Below are positions 27,486-41,305 of a stretch of DNA of 64,000 bases, in pieces. The notes under the pieces are model-generated. The model did no database searches. It had not been told where the DNA came from and saw nothing but the letters and a program-made list of their open reading frames with translations. Positions within the stretch are counted from its first letter, which is position 1. Every line of letters begins with the position of its first letter. The DNA is taken from NCBI GenBank assembly GCA_028023455.1, contig JAQFVV010012498.1:3257001-3321000 (forward strand). Reading direction: 5' to 3'. A program made the translations under genes and the position numbers. This DNA is from Epiperipatus broadwayi. Taxonomy: Eukaryota; Onychophora; Udeonychophora; Euonychophora; Peripatidae.

Positions 27486-30400
27486 TTCTAACCCACCAAT
27501 CGAAGACGTTTCTATTAAAAATAAACAGGCACATTCCATCAAGGGAAATCGGAAAGCCTAAACTCTTCCATGTATGCTTCTAAAGAATTCAGGTAGCAAA
27601 CCCTCTATTTTCCAATATGGCTCGACGTTAGGTTAGTTATAATAATTTAGCTACAGAGATATGCAGTTCAGACAGAGATAGAGAAAAAAAAAATAATTAT
27701 CATTAATAAAATAAAAAAAAAATTTAGAATAAACTAACATTCTTTCTCTATCCAAAACACATTCTCTGAGCTGTAAGTACTTGCACTGTTCGACAATAAT
27801 GATGATGATTTCATGTCATTGTTAATATTATCGACTAAAATAAAACATTCATTAATTTGCCAATATGATCTCAATATTTTATTATTATACAATCAGAAGT
27901 TTCAATCTCTTTAGCCATGCCACGCTTGTAATATTGATCATAATTAATCTATTCTTAATTTAAAAGCACTTATAATAATGACACTAATCTCAGGGTTCTC
28001 TGTTATATTTAAGAAAATGCTTGGCAATATTGCGTTGTCGCATATGACTGACATTCTGGTCGGCTATAGGAAACATTTAACTTATTTAAATTCCAGGTGT
28101 CTTCATCCACGTATCAACTATTATAATATTTAACGAGATGATAACCATATTCAATAACAACACATAATTTTGAATAATACAGCCAATTTATAATCCAGAA
28201 TCTCAGTCGGAATGATGAAAAGACAAGGGTGCTTTTGTGTCCTTCCATCATCCATGACAACACAACAATTTAGCTAAGTTTTATTACTTAGACACTTCAC
28301 TTAAATGTGTATGGAACAATGTGCAATCAAAACCTACTAGTTTGGGAATAAAGTGATTTTACACACACCTAAAATAAATGTTCTGGTCTGAAGTTTCAAT
28401 TCCATAAATAATTCTTATTAAATTAAAAAAAATATATAATGAAATATTCTGATCTGCTTACAATTGTCTATCTGGTGTATTGAATTTAAGATTTCATAAA
28501 TAGTTTTGGACTCAAGAAAGTATTGCAAGTATTATGCAGATACACTTCTATTTAGCACACAAGAAAAAATGACTCAAAACAGCTTGTAAGAAGACTATAA
28601 TTTATTATTAAATTTTAACAATATTCTAATTTATTATTACAGTTTAACAAAACTATACTTGATGATTAACATAATAAACAAACATATACAATTTATTTGA
28701 TCCCATATGGATAAAACAAAATATAACTAATAGTAATTTGTCTATGCTTTTAGACTTGGATTCAAACTACTTCTTCATCTTCTTTTTACATTTATGCAAA
28801 TTGAATATAACAAAATAAATATTATTATCGATACATTAACTAATCTGTTTAGTGTATCTTCTATGAACGGCTGCTTAACTTTATTCACTAACTATTTGTT
28901 TTAAAAATACAAATAATCTGATTCTAGGCACTGCGTACAAACAATTTTTATTATCATATCTTTAACTAAATGATAGTTTTTATTTAGATAACTTATTATA
29001 ATTTATGGGTTATTTATCAGAAGTTACACTTATTATTTTTAATGTTTACCTTAATAACAACTGAAGTTGTTATACACACTGTTTTTCTCAGTATAAGTTA
29101 TATTGTGAGTGCTACTTAATAATTAACTAGAATTAAACCTAGTATTTGAACCCTCCGTTGGCAAACAAAAAAAATTTTAAATCACACAGTTTTAAAAATT
29201 ACTCTCTCCATTGACTTACGTGTGGATTACCCGCACTATTACGTCGCACAATCCAGACATTGATCATATATACTAGCACGCTATTTTTACTAAATGGATC
29301 GTAAGGAATTAATCTCCAGTATACCCGTTATCTTGCTGTAACTTTCTGAATAAAACACAATATTCATCACCTTCCATGGTGGAATTATCTCTATTTTCTC
29401 ATGAGGAATATGGAATAATACCATAAATATGTAGAGTTAACGACTACCTTAAAATAGTTTGGTGGGTCCTTGCCTCTTTCTTGGGCATAATAGGAACACA
29501 CACCAATTCTAATCCTCTCATGGGATTTTAACGAATGAAATACACTAAATACGGTATAAATTGCTGATCGTCCTAACTCTGGGAAGCGATCGCTTGGGTT
29601 ATAAATATACCCGAATATTAGATTTATCTATTCCCCTCATGGAAAATAAAGCTTTTGGGGAGATCATTTGCCATCCCTCAAAATAGATACATTACAATTG
29701 TTACTAATGTGAATATTAATCATATACTGATGCTATTCAGGGCAAGACAAGCAAATACACTAATTACACTAAATTTATGTTCCGGGGTATACCTAGATCA
29801 ATCGTCTGTAATCAATGGATAATACAGAATAAACCATAATAATTTTCGCCTTTGCCAAAAAAAAATTCAACAAGTAATTGGTAATATAGTATTTTGAACT
29901 AAATTAAGTGAATGCGTTAATAAAAAAACATAATTTGGAATAAATTCCGCAATTAACATAGTATAAATTTGTTTCAAACTTTAAATAAGTAATACACTGT
30001 ATAGCACTTTTCTTTAATTAGTTCTGATAATTTTAACTAGATATTTTACCTATTAAGTATCTAAATTTTTCTTCTTTTACGCATTTAACATATAAATTTA
30101 TACCCATAATTGCATATCATAAGTAAACACATTTTATAAAAAATATTTTCCATGTCAAATATAAATTTAACCTAGAATAATTAAAGGAAAACATACCTTT
30201 ATGATTACAAGGTCATTTAAATACTACTTGACTATACATCTTTTAACCTGTTGATAAAAAAAAATATACGTAATTTTACAAATTAGTAAAAAAAAATCAT
30301 TACTTAACAATTGCTTATTATCTCTCTAGAAAAATGTTTTTGTTTTTTTTGTTGGGCAATTTATCTAGATGAAGAACTTGATCCTTTCGTAGTTCACAAA

Positions 30401-32050
30401 GCAAAATTTAAAATAAGAAACATTTTATTATTTCATTTCTATAAAAGTTGCCTCCATTCTGGTGCATTTAATAAATTAAGCAAAGAAAACATAACAGCGT
30501 TGGATGTTAACTCTTCCTTGAATTAACATATATAATTTTTGGGATCCAAGAAAACAATATATATTTTTAACATGACGAATATTTGACGATTGACGATCAC
30601 ATATACAATTCTTTCTTTTTACTATGGGCGATACATATCATTTTTATTTAGCTAGCTGGCATAAGAATAAAACTAATGCGCGACTTTTCCAAAATATTAT
30701 TATTATAAGGACTGCAGCTGACTTATGTAGATATAAAGTTTAATGACTCTAGTTAAGGTACAATATAACATATTATATCAGAATTATAATTAAGTCACCA
30801 ATGTTTATAGTTTTTATTCCCACTCTAGGAATTGTAATTGGTCTTTAATAAGGAATTCTTCGTAAAATACGCACATACAACATTTTTTTATGTTTGCCTT
30901 GAGAAAATTCATATTTTCTTTTTTTTAAAAAATATACAGGTGCATACGTAAATATCCTTGATCATTAATATTATTTTTAGATAATTTTCATTGAATAAAA
31001 CATATTTTAATGTGGGAAGCTTACATTATTTTTTTAAACGCAGACAATTTCGTTTAGAAAGAGCGCGAAAGGTTTCTCGTTAACTTCCTTTGACTTTTAT
31101 AATATTTCTTTTACTTATAATTTTTCTTTTATACCATGAAAAGATAATTAAATAAGGTAAAGTTAACAAATCATTAATTATTTCCTGGAAATTATTTATA
31201 TTACTTATTTTAAATATAATGATATTTTCAATGATTGTTGTAGTCAATACGATCATTTTGAACTTTAGCATAAGATAGTACATTTTTGCGTATAAAAAGG
31301 TTTAAAATAGGTAGACGGTCATAGAAAAACAGAATATCTTATCAAATAAGATTAGCCACACATGATATTATTAAACATTTATTGGACTTATATCTATTTC
31401 TGCAATAAAAAATATAAAAAATTTGTTACCGAATTTCAGTACTGCTTCCTTCTTGTAAAACTAATGTCAGACTAAACTTTCCTCAATTTTTGGCGGTCTT
31501 GTTTTAGCGACCTCTTACAGAGAAAAAATCATTTAATTATACATAAACAAAAGAAAGGAAAAAAAAAACTTATTACAGTCATATATTTTTCTGTATGGTT
31601 TAAATGGATTACAGGGTAATTTGACAAATAATGAAAAATAATAAATACATTTAATCAACAATGTTTATTTGTGGTGTATATTTCTGTATACATTATTATC
31701 TAAATAATTTAAAACTACCAGAAGCTATTGTGTTATGATAAGATACTCATCTATCCTCCCCCTCTACCCATCTAAAATCAATTACTGTTTATAATATATG
31801 CTTTTATACTATATTTAATTGCTCTTATGGTTAATATTTTTAATTAAATTATTCATGCCTTTTTTCAAAATGACATCAAATTACTAAATTTATTAGTTAT
31901 TTGCTTAAAACATGTTAAAGTGAGTAAATAGCATACTTTATTAATCACTTAATATTATTACTATTTTACTTTTTTATTTTCTAGAAAAAGATAGCATTGT
32001 TTTCCTGTGGAAACGATGCTAAATAAACCAAGTGTCAATAACACTAGGTT

Positions 32051-32053
<3 letters not shown>
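27486..32053 (-). repeat. 5' LTR (4568 nt)
   Basis: Direct repeat of 20008-24578, near-identical except for scattered substitutions and small indels. It begins (minus strand) TGTAACC at 32053 and carries a hairpin 30-60 nt in (31992-32021). It contains a 67-codon minus-strand frame (31080-31283) also open in the other LTR; whether it is expressed is unknown. I could not place the promoter with confidence. Confidence 0.93.
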
Positions 32054-32144
<91 letters not shown>

Positions 32145-32199
32145 ATATAAGATAGAATGGATGACTGAAGGAAGATTTAAAGTCTGTGTTCAAATACTG

Positions 32200-32262
<63 letters not shown>

Positions 32263-32279
32263 GTGTGTGTGTGTGTGTT
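32054..32279. repeat. (TA)n, SINE-like fragment, (TA)n(GT)n
   Basis: (TA)n at 32054-32141 is the right flank of the retrotransposon. A 63-nt fragment (32142-32204) with ATGGATGACTGAAGGAAG and a B-box-like GTGTTCAAATAC belongs to the SINE-like family. (TA)n and (GT)n follow to 32279. Confidence 0.9.
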
Positions 32280-35030
32280 ATAACCTTTAGCTTTGCCAAT
32301 AAAGTTAAATTTCCAGCCGTTTAATTTATCTAAGTATAAAAAAAAATCAATAGGTTAATTTTAATTATCAATTAATTTTATAAGGGCTTTATAGGTAAAT
32401 GCTAATTCATTTTATACGTCATTCTAGGAACTTTTATAAGTTGAATTATTTTAAAAATCAATTTTAATATTTTTATTGTATTGATCTGAACCCATCTATA
32501 GTACAAGTGACTTCCAATTTCTTAAATTAGAATATATTTCCCTGCATAATAATAAGTTAATGTTGAAAAGTATTAAAGGCTAAAGATATTTTCATATAAC
32601 TTCTAATATATTAAAATTCAATGTTAAATTAAAGTGTAAAAATAGTTAATTTTAAATCTTTAATGTTAAATATTATTTAATTTGCTTGGCTATAAGAAAA
32701 CAAATGCTATTTAAGTTATTTATTAATAAAAGTATGTTTTATTCATGCTAGTCATTATCAAGATTAAGTCAGGAAAATAAAGTTAAGCTATGTTAATTTA
32801 TTATTATTAAATGTTATTAGTTTTCAATTAAAAGAAATTTTAGGGAATATATGTAAGGGTGCTTATATTTTTAATTTCATTTTCACTTTCATATTTATAA
32901 TCTTTAAATATTATTCTTAAATATCTTTAATTTAAAACAATAAAAGGTATTTTGGAGAAGTTCTCAATTAATAAGATATAAAATTGTTATAAAAAATAAA
33001 TTAGTATTCTATTCAAAACAATATATTTGTTATGTAATATTTTATTTTATTAAAATAATTGTTGGTTTTATAAATAATTGCCTTGTAATTTAATATTTTT
33101 TAACTAACAGTGTAACTATATGTAAATAAGTTTCTATTTTTAGCTATGTTTCTCAGATACCAAATCAATTTTTAAACTTAAATAAAAGAGATCAAGAGGA
33201 GGTGATTTAAAAATGTCAATTTCAATTAATAAAATCAATCACATGATCAGGGTATAAAAAGACACATCTGAAAAGCTTGCTCACACACAGAAAGGAGATG
33301 AAAACTTACTTATTTTTGATTCTAAATATTTTTTATTATTATTTACGGAGTTAATCATTTCTAATAATTATAAATTTATTTTAATTAATTTTATTTTGTT
33401 AAAGTAATGTATTCTTAAATAAGTTCTAATTCAGATATCAATGCATTAAGATAAGTCTACCAGAAAGTCTATAATCTACATTGTTTTTTAAAAAAAGAAA
33501 AACATGATGGGAAATTTAATTAGTTTTTTTTTTCTGCTACAGAATTGCTTTTATGCAAAATTAACATGTGAGAATTTTCTATTGTTTCACCTGACTAATG
33601 TAAAAACTTTTAATGATTACCATTTTTTATTTATAGTAAACTTTATTATCAATTTAATATTCTTTAAGATACAATATTAAGAATGTTAGAGATTTATGTT
33701 TTTCTTAATATTTTGAATGAGTTTGGTTAAAAATTAAAAAACAAATGCTCAAAGAATAATAAATTTATCAAAAGATTATGAAATGTTTTCTCTCACGCAA
33801 CATCTCTTTGAAATATATTTATTTCAATACTATCGTATTTTAGCAATGGTTTTCTCAGGGATAATCCATTTCTAATGAATGAACTATTTTAATTCCGGAT
33901 TATAGAACTTCTTTATTAATTTTGAAATTACATTTTAATTAGTTATCATAATTATTTATTTGTTATTTTTGCTGCAGAGAAAAAGATATTCACTTGTGAG
34001 TATTTTAACTTATGTTTAATACAGACTGGATAATAAAAATATTTTCTATGTCTGTAAAAATGAAAATACAATTTCATTGTTATTATTATTTAACTACATC
34101 TGGGTAAAATATTGAAATAGTTATACCTGCTTTATAAAAGAAGTACAAAAGCTTTAATGAATTATTATTCAAGTTATTATACAATCAACTTTTAATTATA
34201 AACATGCTTTGCATATGCTTCAATATTATTAGTGCCATAGCTATGGTTTTTAAATTCTGTTTTTTAATTAAACATACTTTATCTTTAAATAACATTTGTT
34301 CCTAGACCTTAGAACTCATTATTAAATTATATATTTTATATGGATAAATGTAAAGATAACACAATGTTATTTCAGAAATTTCAGTGCCTATTGAAAATAT
34401 TTTCAGACAACTGAAACACCATTAATATGTTTGTGTGCTTATATTGTAAGGAAATCTCTTGTTATAAATATATTTTTAAATGCTGTAAATCCACTTTTAA
34501 ATTTACTGCATTTTCAACAAATGGGAAAAAAATTTCTAAGTTTGCAGATCTGTATCCTGTTGAATGGTAAATCCGCCCAGGTGAAGAACATTTAATTATT
34601 AAAATTTGGGTAATGTGAGTATAATTTTAAATTATAATTTTATACTTTTATAATTCACCACATATTTTGTTTATGCTTATATTGCTATTATATTTTCCTC
34701 CAAGTGGTGGTTTCTTTGTCTCTCTCCTGTTGATATTTATTTTGCTAGCACATACATTTTTATAAAGATATAATAGCTTTCTCTTGTCTCTTATTACAGT
34801 ATTTTCTGTGAATGATATTTTTCATGTTTTATATTTAGCACAATAAATGCTTCCTTCATTTAAGGCAGCCCCTTTATTGTTCCTAATATTTTGGTGGTTT
34901 ATTCTAATTTTCCCCATATAATAAGTGACAAAAGTCCTAGCATATTTGTTTGCCCTCAAAATGCAAGCACTCCTTTTGAGTTCATTCCATCATTCAGTAT
35001 TTTTCCCTATATATCTATATTATAATGGTC
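32280..35030. other. AT-rich DNA, no gene seen
   Basis: Unassigned, with many short A/T words. The only signal is the TATA-like site at 33253, listed separately. Confidence 0.6.
33253..33285 (+). promoter_or_regulatory. TATA-box-like site
   Basis: GGGTATAAAAAG with CTCACAC about 30 nt downstream, a spacing that suits TATA plus initiator. No coding frame or second LTR copy follows, so its role is unknown. Confidence 0.35.
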
Positions 35031-35039
35031 TGAAAGAAA

Positions 35040-35170
35040 GTGGAAGTTTGGTCATACTGTATCTGCACTACAATGGCGCCATCTAGGCATTTGAACCTAG
35101 ACAATTTATAGAGTAGGCAGATACGTGCTGTTAAGATCCCACTTTATTTTATATTTAGACCATTATCCCA
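35040..35170. repeat. Dispersed repeat with TGGCGCCATCTAGG core
   Basis: TGGCGCCATCTAGG, TTTGAACCTAGA and AATTTATAGA recur in diverged form at 61297-61350 (TGGTGCCATTTAGGG, AATTTATAGA). The minus strand reads GGTTCAAATGCC, B-box-like. A SINE with a conserved core is possible; the cephalopod 'Ceph' core is a candidate that I cannot confirm here. Confidence 0.45.
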
Positions 35171-36524
35171 AGTCACTAGCTCAGTGGAGACACAAAGATA
35201 ATAATATATAACTTTAAAATATAACTTTGTTTAATTTGTATCTTAAATATAAAAAAATAACAGCTACTGCCAGTAATTAACACACAAACAACATTTATTT
35301 ACGCACATATATAATCATTTAAAGTTTGAGGAATAACATTTATTATTTTAGATTTTATTATTAACTTTTAATTTAAATTATTATTTTAAAATTTTAAATC
35401 ATCTGCACAATGAATTTAATAATATATATTTTTAAGATTGTCGAGTATTAATAGACTACATAGATTTCATTTGAAAAGAAAATACTCTATCCCTTATTTA
35501 ACCTTAGGCCAAAAGTTCACAGTCAAAATGGTATCAATCCATCTGATACATTGATGTATTCAATGCAGCATAAAAATACGACAGCACTAAATACCATACT
35601 GTCAGGAATGTACATCCGAACAGTAAGTATGATTAGAGAAGACCTTGACTCTCAACCAAACAGGAATGCTACATCTATCAGCAAGAAGAACAATAAACAA
35701 AAAACTCCATAGGAAGAGACTATGTTTTCCATCTTATTATTTCTTCCATAGTCAAAAAAGGGGTGTGTGGTGTATAAATGGTGATCCTGCACGTAGCGAA
35801 CCTCCTACTACATCTACTAATTACACAAATATATCCAATCCATTGACCTAATTTAAATACAAAACAAATAACCTAAGATTACCCTCCCCTAATTAATTAA
35901 TATAACTTTACAAATTTATATAGTCATTTATGTCTGACTTAAATTTAACATTTATATAAGTTGGCACAGATGAATTTTATAAAAGTTTGTTTTTTAATAT
36001 TGAATATAGATCAACTACATAGATTACATGCTCAAAAATCTCAAAATAAACATAAATGATCAAAATATAAAGTCATTGATGTAATTGCAGAGGGAATTCA
36101 CAAGAAACCCAATGGCATTCATCATAAGATGCTGCATTGACACCAATAACTAAAAATACATCCGAATAAATACATTTTAGATATTCAACATAAGATATCA
36201 TTATTTACCGAATGTCTATATATTCCAATCAAATATGAAAACAAAAACATAATTAAACATGAACAAATCTATGCAAGCATCAATACTCAACTTAAATTTA
36301 ATGCATTTAAATAATTTATACAAATAAATATTATATAGAAATAATAAAAAAATGGAAATGATTTTTTTTTAAACTTAAATGTATAAAATCTAAACATTAA
36401 TTATCAATTTGAAATTTGAAAGTCAGATAAAAGTTCATTTTAAAATTTAGGTTCTGAATATTAAAAGCTTGAATGAAAGTTCTTAATTATTTTTAAATTT
36501 TATAGTTCATGTCTTACAGAAGAA
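35171..36524. other. No gene seen; contains a short dispersed repeat
   Basis: A short block at about 36105-36225 (CATCATAAGATGC, TACATCCGAATAAATACATT, TTTACCGAAT) is matched in the same orientation at 55848-55962 inside the second LTR element. The 68-codon frame at 35645-35851 is unrecognised. Confidence 0.5.
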
Positions 36525-36684
36525 GAATCATGGTTCCTGGGACCAATTCCCATGATGTCTCTATTTGAAGTCCAGTCTGTTGCTCTGGAGGAGGCCTAAA
36601 CTGGTTCAATCCTGGTATTACAGTCATTTTATTTGAAATAAGTGAGAGAGTGACAGGTGCATCTTATCGCTCTTCTCACAAAAA

Positions 36685-36915
36685 TCAAGCTGGAACTGTT
36701 CTTAATTTTAATATTTTCCTTCTATAGTACTCCTCTGGATTCATTGAACATCGTTTCCTATTGCAATAATTTCCATTATGGTCTGGGCCTTCATTGCTGC
36801 TTCTATATTGGACATCTAATTTATTTTTTATTCTCTTATCTATATCTTTCAACTGACCTTTTTTTCTATAAGAGCCCCAAGGGCTAGTTTGCTTTTCAAT
36901 TAATTTATAAAACAA
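36685..36915 (-). CDS. Unrecognised 76-codon ORF
   Basis: The predicted peptide is charged and of mixed composition, unlike the low-complexity frames around it: Lys/Arg-rich, with YRSSNEGPDHNGNYCNRKRC and a basic C-terminus. The TGA at 36685 is followed on the minus strand by an AATAAA at about 36628-36634, so it could be a small terminal exon or a transposon relic. The overlapping plus-strand frame (36657-36887) is hydrophobic and probably its shadow. I recognise no family and see no clear splice sites. Confidence 0.2.
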   Translation of the reverse strand: MFYKLIEKQTSPWGSYRKKGQLKDIDKRIKNKLDVQYRSSNEGPDHNGNYCNRKRCSMNPEEYYRRKILKLRTVPA

Positions 36916-38154
36916 TCATTTCCATTTACAAAAATATTTTATCTTTAGATCTTGTACTTTTTTCTAAAAAAATACGTTCAAATATATAGTTTTTCAAAAA
37001 GAAAATAATTTTTAAAGTTTTGCATCTGTGCGAATTTATATATATATATGTATACACGACAACTCTTTAATTTTTTTTTAGCTTCTATTTATGAACTTAA
37101 AAAAAAATTATTTAAATTTTAAATTAATGTAACAGCATATACCATTGCAATATATATTGTATAAAACCATTTGTGGTGTACCATCATGATTTTATTATTT
37201 TTGGCAATTGATATTGTTATTTGTTTTGAAAAACATCATAATACTCTGAGTATAGGTTAGATATGGTTCTGATGTATAGGTCTGTCTTGATGTGTTTTTC
37301 CAGTATTGCAGAACATAAAACTGATAGTTATTTATTTAAAAAAATTAAAATTATACTTATAGACCTAAATAAATAATATACACCATTTCTAGCCCTCATT
37401 CATTGTTGAATTGGTAAGAAAGAATAAGCTTAGTATTTAAATATCCTTATGGTTGGAAGAATGCTATAGTATGATTGTTATGTAAAAATGTAGAACTTCT
37501 TGTGATAATTCCCATGTTTAATAAAAAGTTTTAATCAGGCAGACAAATTCATTTAATTAGTAAATTTATTTATTTATTATTATAAGCTGTAAACTTCTAA
37601 AATTTATTTCTTCTATACAGAAAAGTTGTACGGCATAATGTTTGGATATTATTTTGAAGATTGTAGATTTACAAAATTGTTGTTTATTTGATTGTTCTTA
37701 TTGTTTAAATAAATATTATATATTATTGTGAAATTAGTGTATATTTTTAACATCATCTCACTCACATATGACTTACCCAGAAATGTTAACATTATATAAT
37801 CAATAATACAATTATATTTTGTTTTAGTCATTAAGAATTCATGCACATAAAATTGAAGAAAATAATCGTTTTGTTAGAGGGTCTACAGAAGTTAAGAATG
37901 AATCTAAGAAATAAAATATTCATTCATTTTCTTAATCATAAATGATCACTTTAGTCCATGTGCAATCATTAAAAGAGTACTGTTTTTGTAATAAAATTAT
38001 TACCTGTTTACTCATAAGATTGTAAATACTTTTCCATCATAAATTTAATGCTTAATTAATTTTATAGAAATAATAAACATTTCCATACTTCCCCATTCTT
38101 TTTAAATTCATATAAATAAAGATACAATAAAAGACAATCCCCCCCCCCCCAAAG
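36916..38154. other. AT-rich DNA, no gene seen
   Basis: Unassigned AT-rich sequence with a C10 run at 38141-38150. No gene or repeat family recognised. Confidence 0.6.
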
Positions 38155-38580
38155 ATGCATTTTATGCTGAACCAGCACTCATCAGTTGGCCCAGATCACT
38201 ATCTCTCATATATATCATTATTATATGCAAAATATTTATCTAGAGTAAATTGTTACTTTTTCATTTACCATTGTCAAACTTCCTCCACTCGGTGTTTATT
38301 ATTTCTATAAAGATATTACATACGGACAAAGAAATGTGAATAACTCCGTGTGTGTAAAATTAAAAAAAATCAGATATCTTAATCTTTAACTAAGGTTTAA
38401 AGTTTATATCTGTGCTAGAGATAATCTCTAGTTTCGAAAATGATTAGTAATAATCATTAGTATATTTATCAGAAATGGATGGCGTCAAAGTTGTGAGTGG
38501 AGGAAGTTTGACAATGGTAAATGAAAAAGTAACAACTTAATTAATTTATGTTAAATTTGTAAGAAATATTTTGCATGAAT
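38155..38580. repeat. SINE-like fragment with 39-bp perfect inverted repeat
   Basis: 38155-38215 is a minus-strand piece of the SINE-like family (GCTGAACCAGCACTCATCAG). Arms at about 38253-38291 and 38493-38531 are perfect inverted copies of 39 nt, with weaker pairing extending outward over GCAAAATATTT. The loop contains two small perfect hairpins: CTAGAGATAATCTCTAG at 38414-38430 and AATGATTAGTAATAATCATT at 38438-38457. Confidence 0.75.
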
Positions 38581-40369
38581 TGTTAAGAGGATATTCTGAG
38601 TGGCCAAAAATTATTTATCCATTCTTGATATTCGAATGCTATTGCAATAGATTTTTTTTTTCTAAGTTTCTATGTATTTTATTTGAATAAAAATATTTTC
38701 TCTGAAATTTGTTATTATTATTGTTCTAAATTAGGTAGAGACATTATCCTAGAGATAGCAGTATCTCTTCTCATGTTTTCACTAGGATACCATTAATTGT
38801 TTAATAATTCAAATAAATAAAACATTGAAAATTTTAATATTAGAAATATTTAATAAAGAATCCAGAGAACTTATTATTATAATTAATGATCAAGAGAAAT
38901 TGTTTTTGGCAAAATAAATTATTTTGAAAAGTAAAAACCTAAGAAATATTATTATTCTTTATCAGGAGTTTTGAATTGTGGATCAGATCATAGGAATGAA
39001 TGTTGAGAATAATGGTTGTGAGAAGTATAGTATAATTATATTGGACGCGGGTATAAAATAATATGAGAAAGAATATATTAAATCCTAACTATTCATTGGG
39101 ATATGCTTTCAATTTCAAGAGCATTTGTAGTTTGTAAGAGTGAGTTGAGAGTTCACTTCTTAAAATTTATTAAATTTTAATTAGCATATTTACAAGGTTT
39201 CCTTATAATTATTACCCATATGGGTCTTGTTATTGTAGCATACATTATATATGAGAACCTTGAGCTTAACATATGTTGCCATATTATTTGAGTCAAATTG
39301 TTTTATTTGGTGGATATGTGACTTTATAGTAGTTTTTCTTGGAGTAGTTCATCACTTTGTAGGTTATAATAGAGGTACATTAAATGCATGTTGGGAAAAA
39401 ACAGTTTTATAAAGCATGTACTTGCTTATTATGACCATAATTCAATGCATTTACAAGTTTTGACCACAGTAGTCTTCATTTTAACACATACATAATATTC
39501 AAAGCATCATCTATACTTTTTATATGTTATAAATTAATATATTTATAAGAAAAAAATTGAACCAAACTCTATAGAATATATTTTGGATTTAATCATTTTT
39601 GTTCAAGCCCATGACAAATAGTTAATCGCAAATCAAGCATAGCAACTTCGTTTCTATTTAAATAACAGTAGAACAATCCATTTTATAATAAATTTCAAAT
39701 TTTTAAAGTTACCATTCTTATTTAAATAATATTTTTTTCACCAAGATTCATGTGCACAGTTTAGAATTACATAAACCAAATCTTTTTAAAGATTTTGCTA
39801 AGTCAGTATCTAAATAAATAATAAATAGCCATCAGTATGCATAATAATATGAAACAATCTGAAGCAATATCAAATCTTCAAGTAGTTTTCATAATTTTTG
39901 TAAGAATTTAATCATTGATAAATTAATGACAAAATTAAATTAATCTGTATACTCAAATGTTTTTTTCATCTGCCATAAATATGACCACTCAAATAATTCT
40001 AATAAGAAAAATGTTAAATTTATGAGTACTTAGAAAATTTGATATTGATTCAATTTATTTTGTATTTTTTACAGGGTTACTGTTTTTATTTTATAATTAA
40101 AAATTGATTTCAATGCACAATATATGTTTCGGAAAAAAATGTATGTAATTCTATCTTGTGTATTTATGAATCTTGGTAAATTAGATTTTGTTAAAATAAG
40201 ATGACTAAATTAAAAAATTCAAACTTTAATACCAAAAAAATTACAATATTGGAATAAAAATGGAAATACATTGGCTGTACTTGATATTGGTTGAATAAAG
40301 GTGGTCAAATGTAAGGCACATATATTGCAGGGAATGGTCCAATTTTGCATCAATATAACAATAAGTAAA
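38581..40369. other. AT-rich DNA, no gene seen
   Basis: Unassigned. A TATA-like word near 39050 is not accompanied by other promoter features. No coding frame is supported. Confidence 0.6.
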
Positions 40370-40696
40370 GTTTTATGGGAAAACTGTAGGCAGTATCTTA
40401 ACTTTTTACAGTTATCCACTCCATCTTTTACAACTAATACACATGATTACCTACATGTGACAAAGAAAAATAATCTTCAATATACATAGTACATATTAAC
40501 GTCCTATATTTGAGGAGTTAGAGATGATTTAAAATCAACATGAGTATGACAATAATATTGATATTGGCAAGGGCTTTGAGCATTCCGGCATCAAAATTTC
40601 AATAATATGGATGGCAGAAGAGTTGGAGAGTATAAAATATTAAAGCCTGTCTATTAAAGTTTAAAAATTTGCTATCTTAGTATAAAATGAGCACTG

Positions 40697-40771
<75 letters not shown>

Positions 40772-41170
40772 TCCATAATATATGTATGTGAGTGGGAGCT
40801 AATGATCTGGACCAAGTTATGAGCACTGTTTCAGAATAAAATACTTATATTTGAGATAATTTATTCTTTTTACATATATGTGTACATGTTTGTCAGTTGA
40901 TTAAGATGGTGTGTATATTTGTAAGGAGCTTAAAAATCTGAGTTCAAATTCCTTCTAAGTATATTAAATTCAGAACAGACAAGATACATGCATTTAAATA
41001 TTATATACATGTGGGAAGTTATGATCTGACCCATATAATAAGTGCTAGTTCTACATGAAATACATATATTGAGGATCATTTATCTTTTTCATATGGGTGT
41101 GGTCATGTGTACTGGCTGTTTGAAATGGAGTGGAGAATAAATATAGACTGGAAATGCTAATTCAAATCTG
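40370..41170. repeat. Second cluster of the SINE-like family
   Basis: One minus-strand unit (about 40370-40500) is followed by plus-strand units at about 40510-40985 and 41005-41170, again head to head. The first plus unit carries the same landmarks as at 5685-7125 (GAGTTGGAGAGT, GAGCACTGATTATA, B-box-like GAGTTCAAATTCC). Its internal TA seed is expanded into a 70-bp (TA)n at about 40697-40767. Confidence 0.75.
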
Positions 41171-41251
41171 TGTATTTACTATAGTGAATAGTCAGTAACT
41201 GAATAAATAACCATCAAGTGACATATATATATATATGTCACTTGATGGTTA

Positions 41252-41305
<54 letters not shown>

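Larger units (their letters stand above)
20008..32053 (-). mobile_element. Non-autonomous LTR retrotransposon with giant LTRs, gag only
   Basis: Two direct repeats of 4571 nt (20008-24578) and 4568 nt (27486-32053) flank a 2.9-kb internal region. On the minus strand the order is 5' LTR, primer-binding-like site, leader of about 560 nt, gag, about 230 nt, polypurine tract, 3' LTR. The LTR starts TGTAACC and ends near GGGTTAGAA. Both outer flanks are (TA)n, so it inserted into a TA tract with a probable TATAT-type target duplication. There is no protease, reverse transcriptase or integrase. By eye the LTRs differ by roughly 2-3% in sampled stretches. LTR size exceeds the internal region, a proportion reminiscent of plant LARD elements, but here with a gag frame. 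A Gypsy-like origin is inferred from the gag type. Confidence 0.93.

Noticed and set aside
35178-35190. tRNA A-box-like TAGCTCAGTGG
   Set aside because: The only nearby B-box-like word is on the opposite strand and on the wrong side, so no tRNA gene can be formed.
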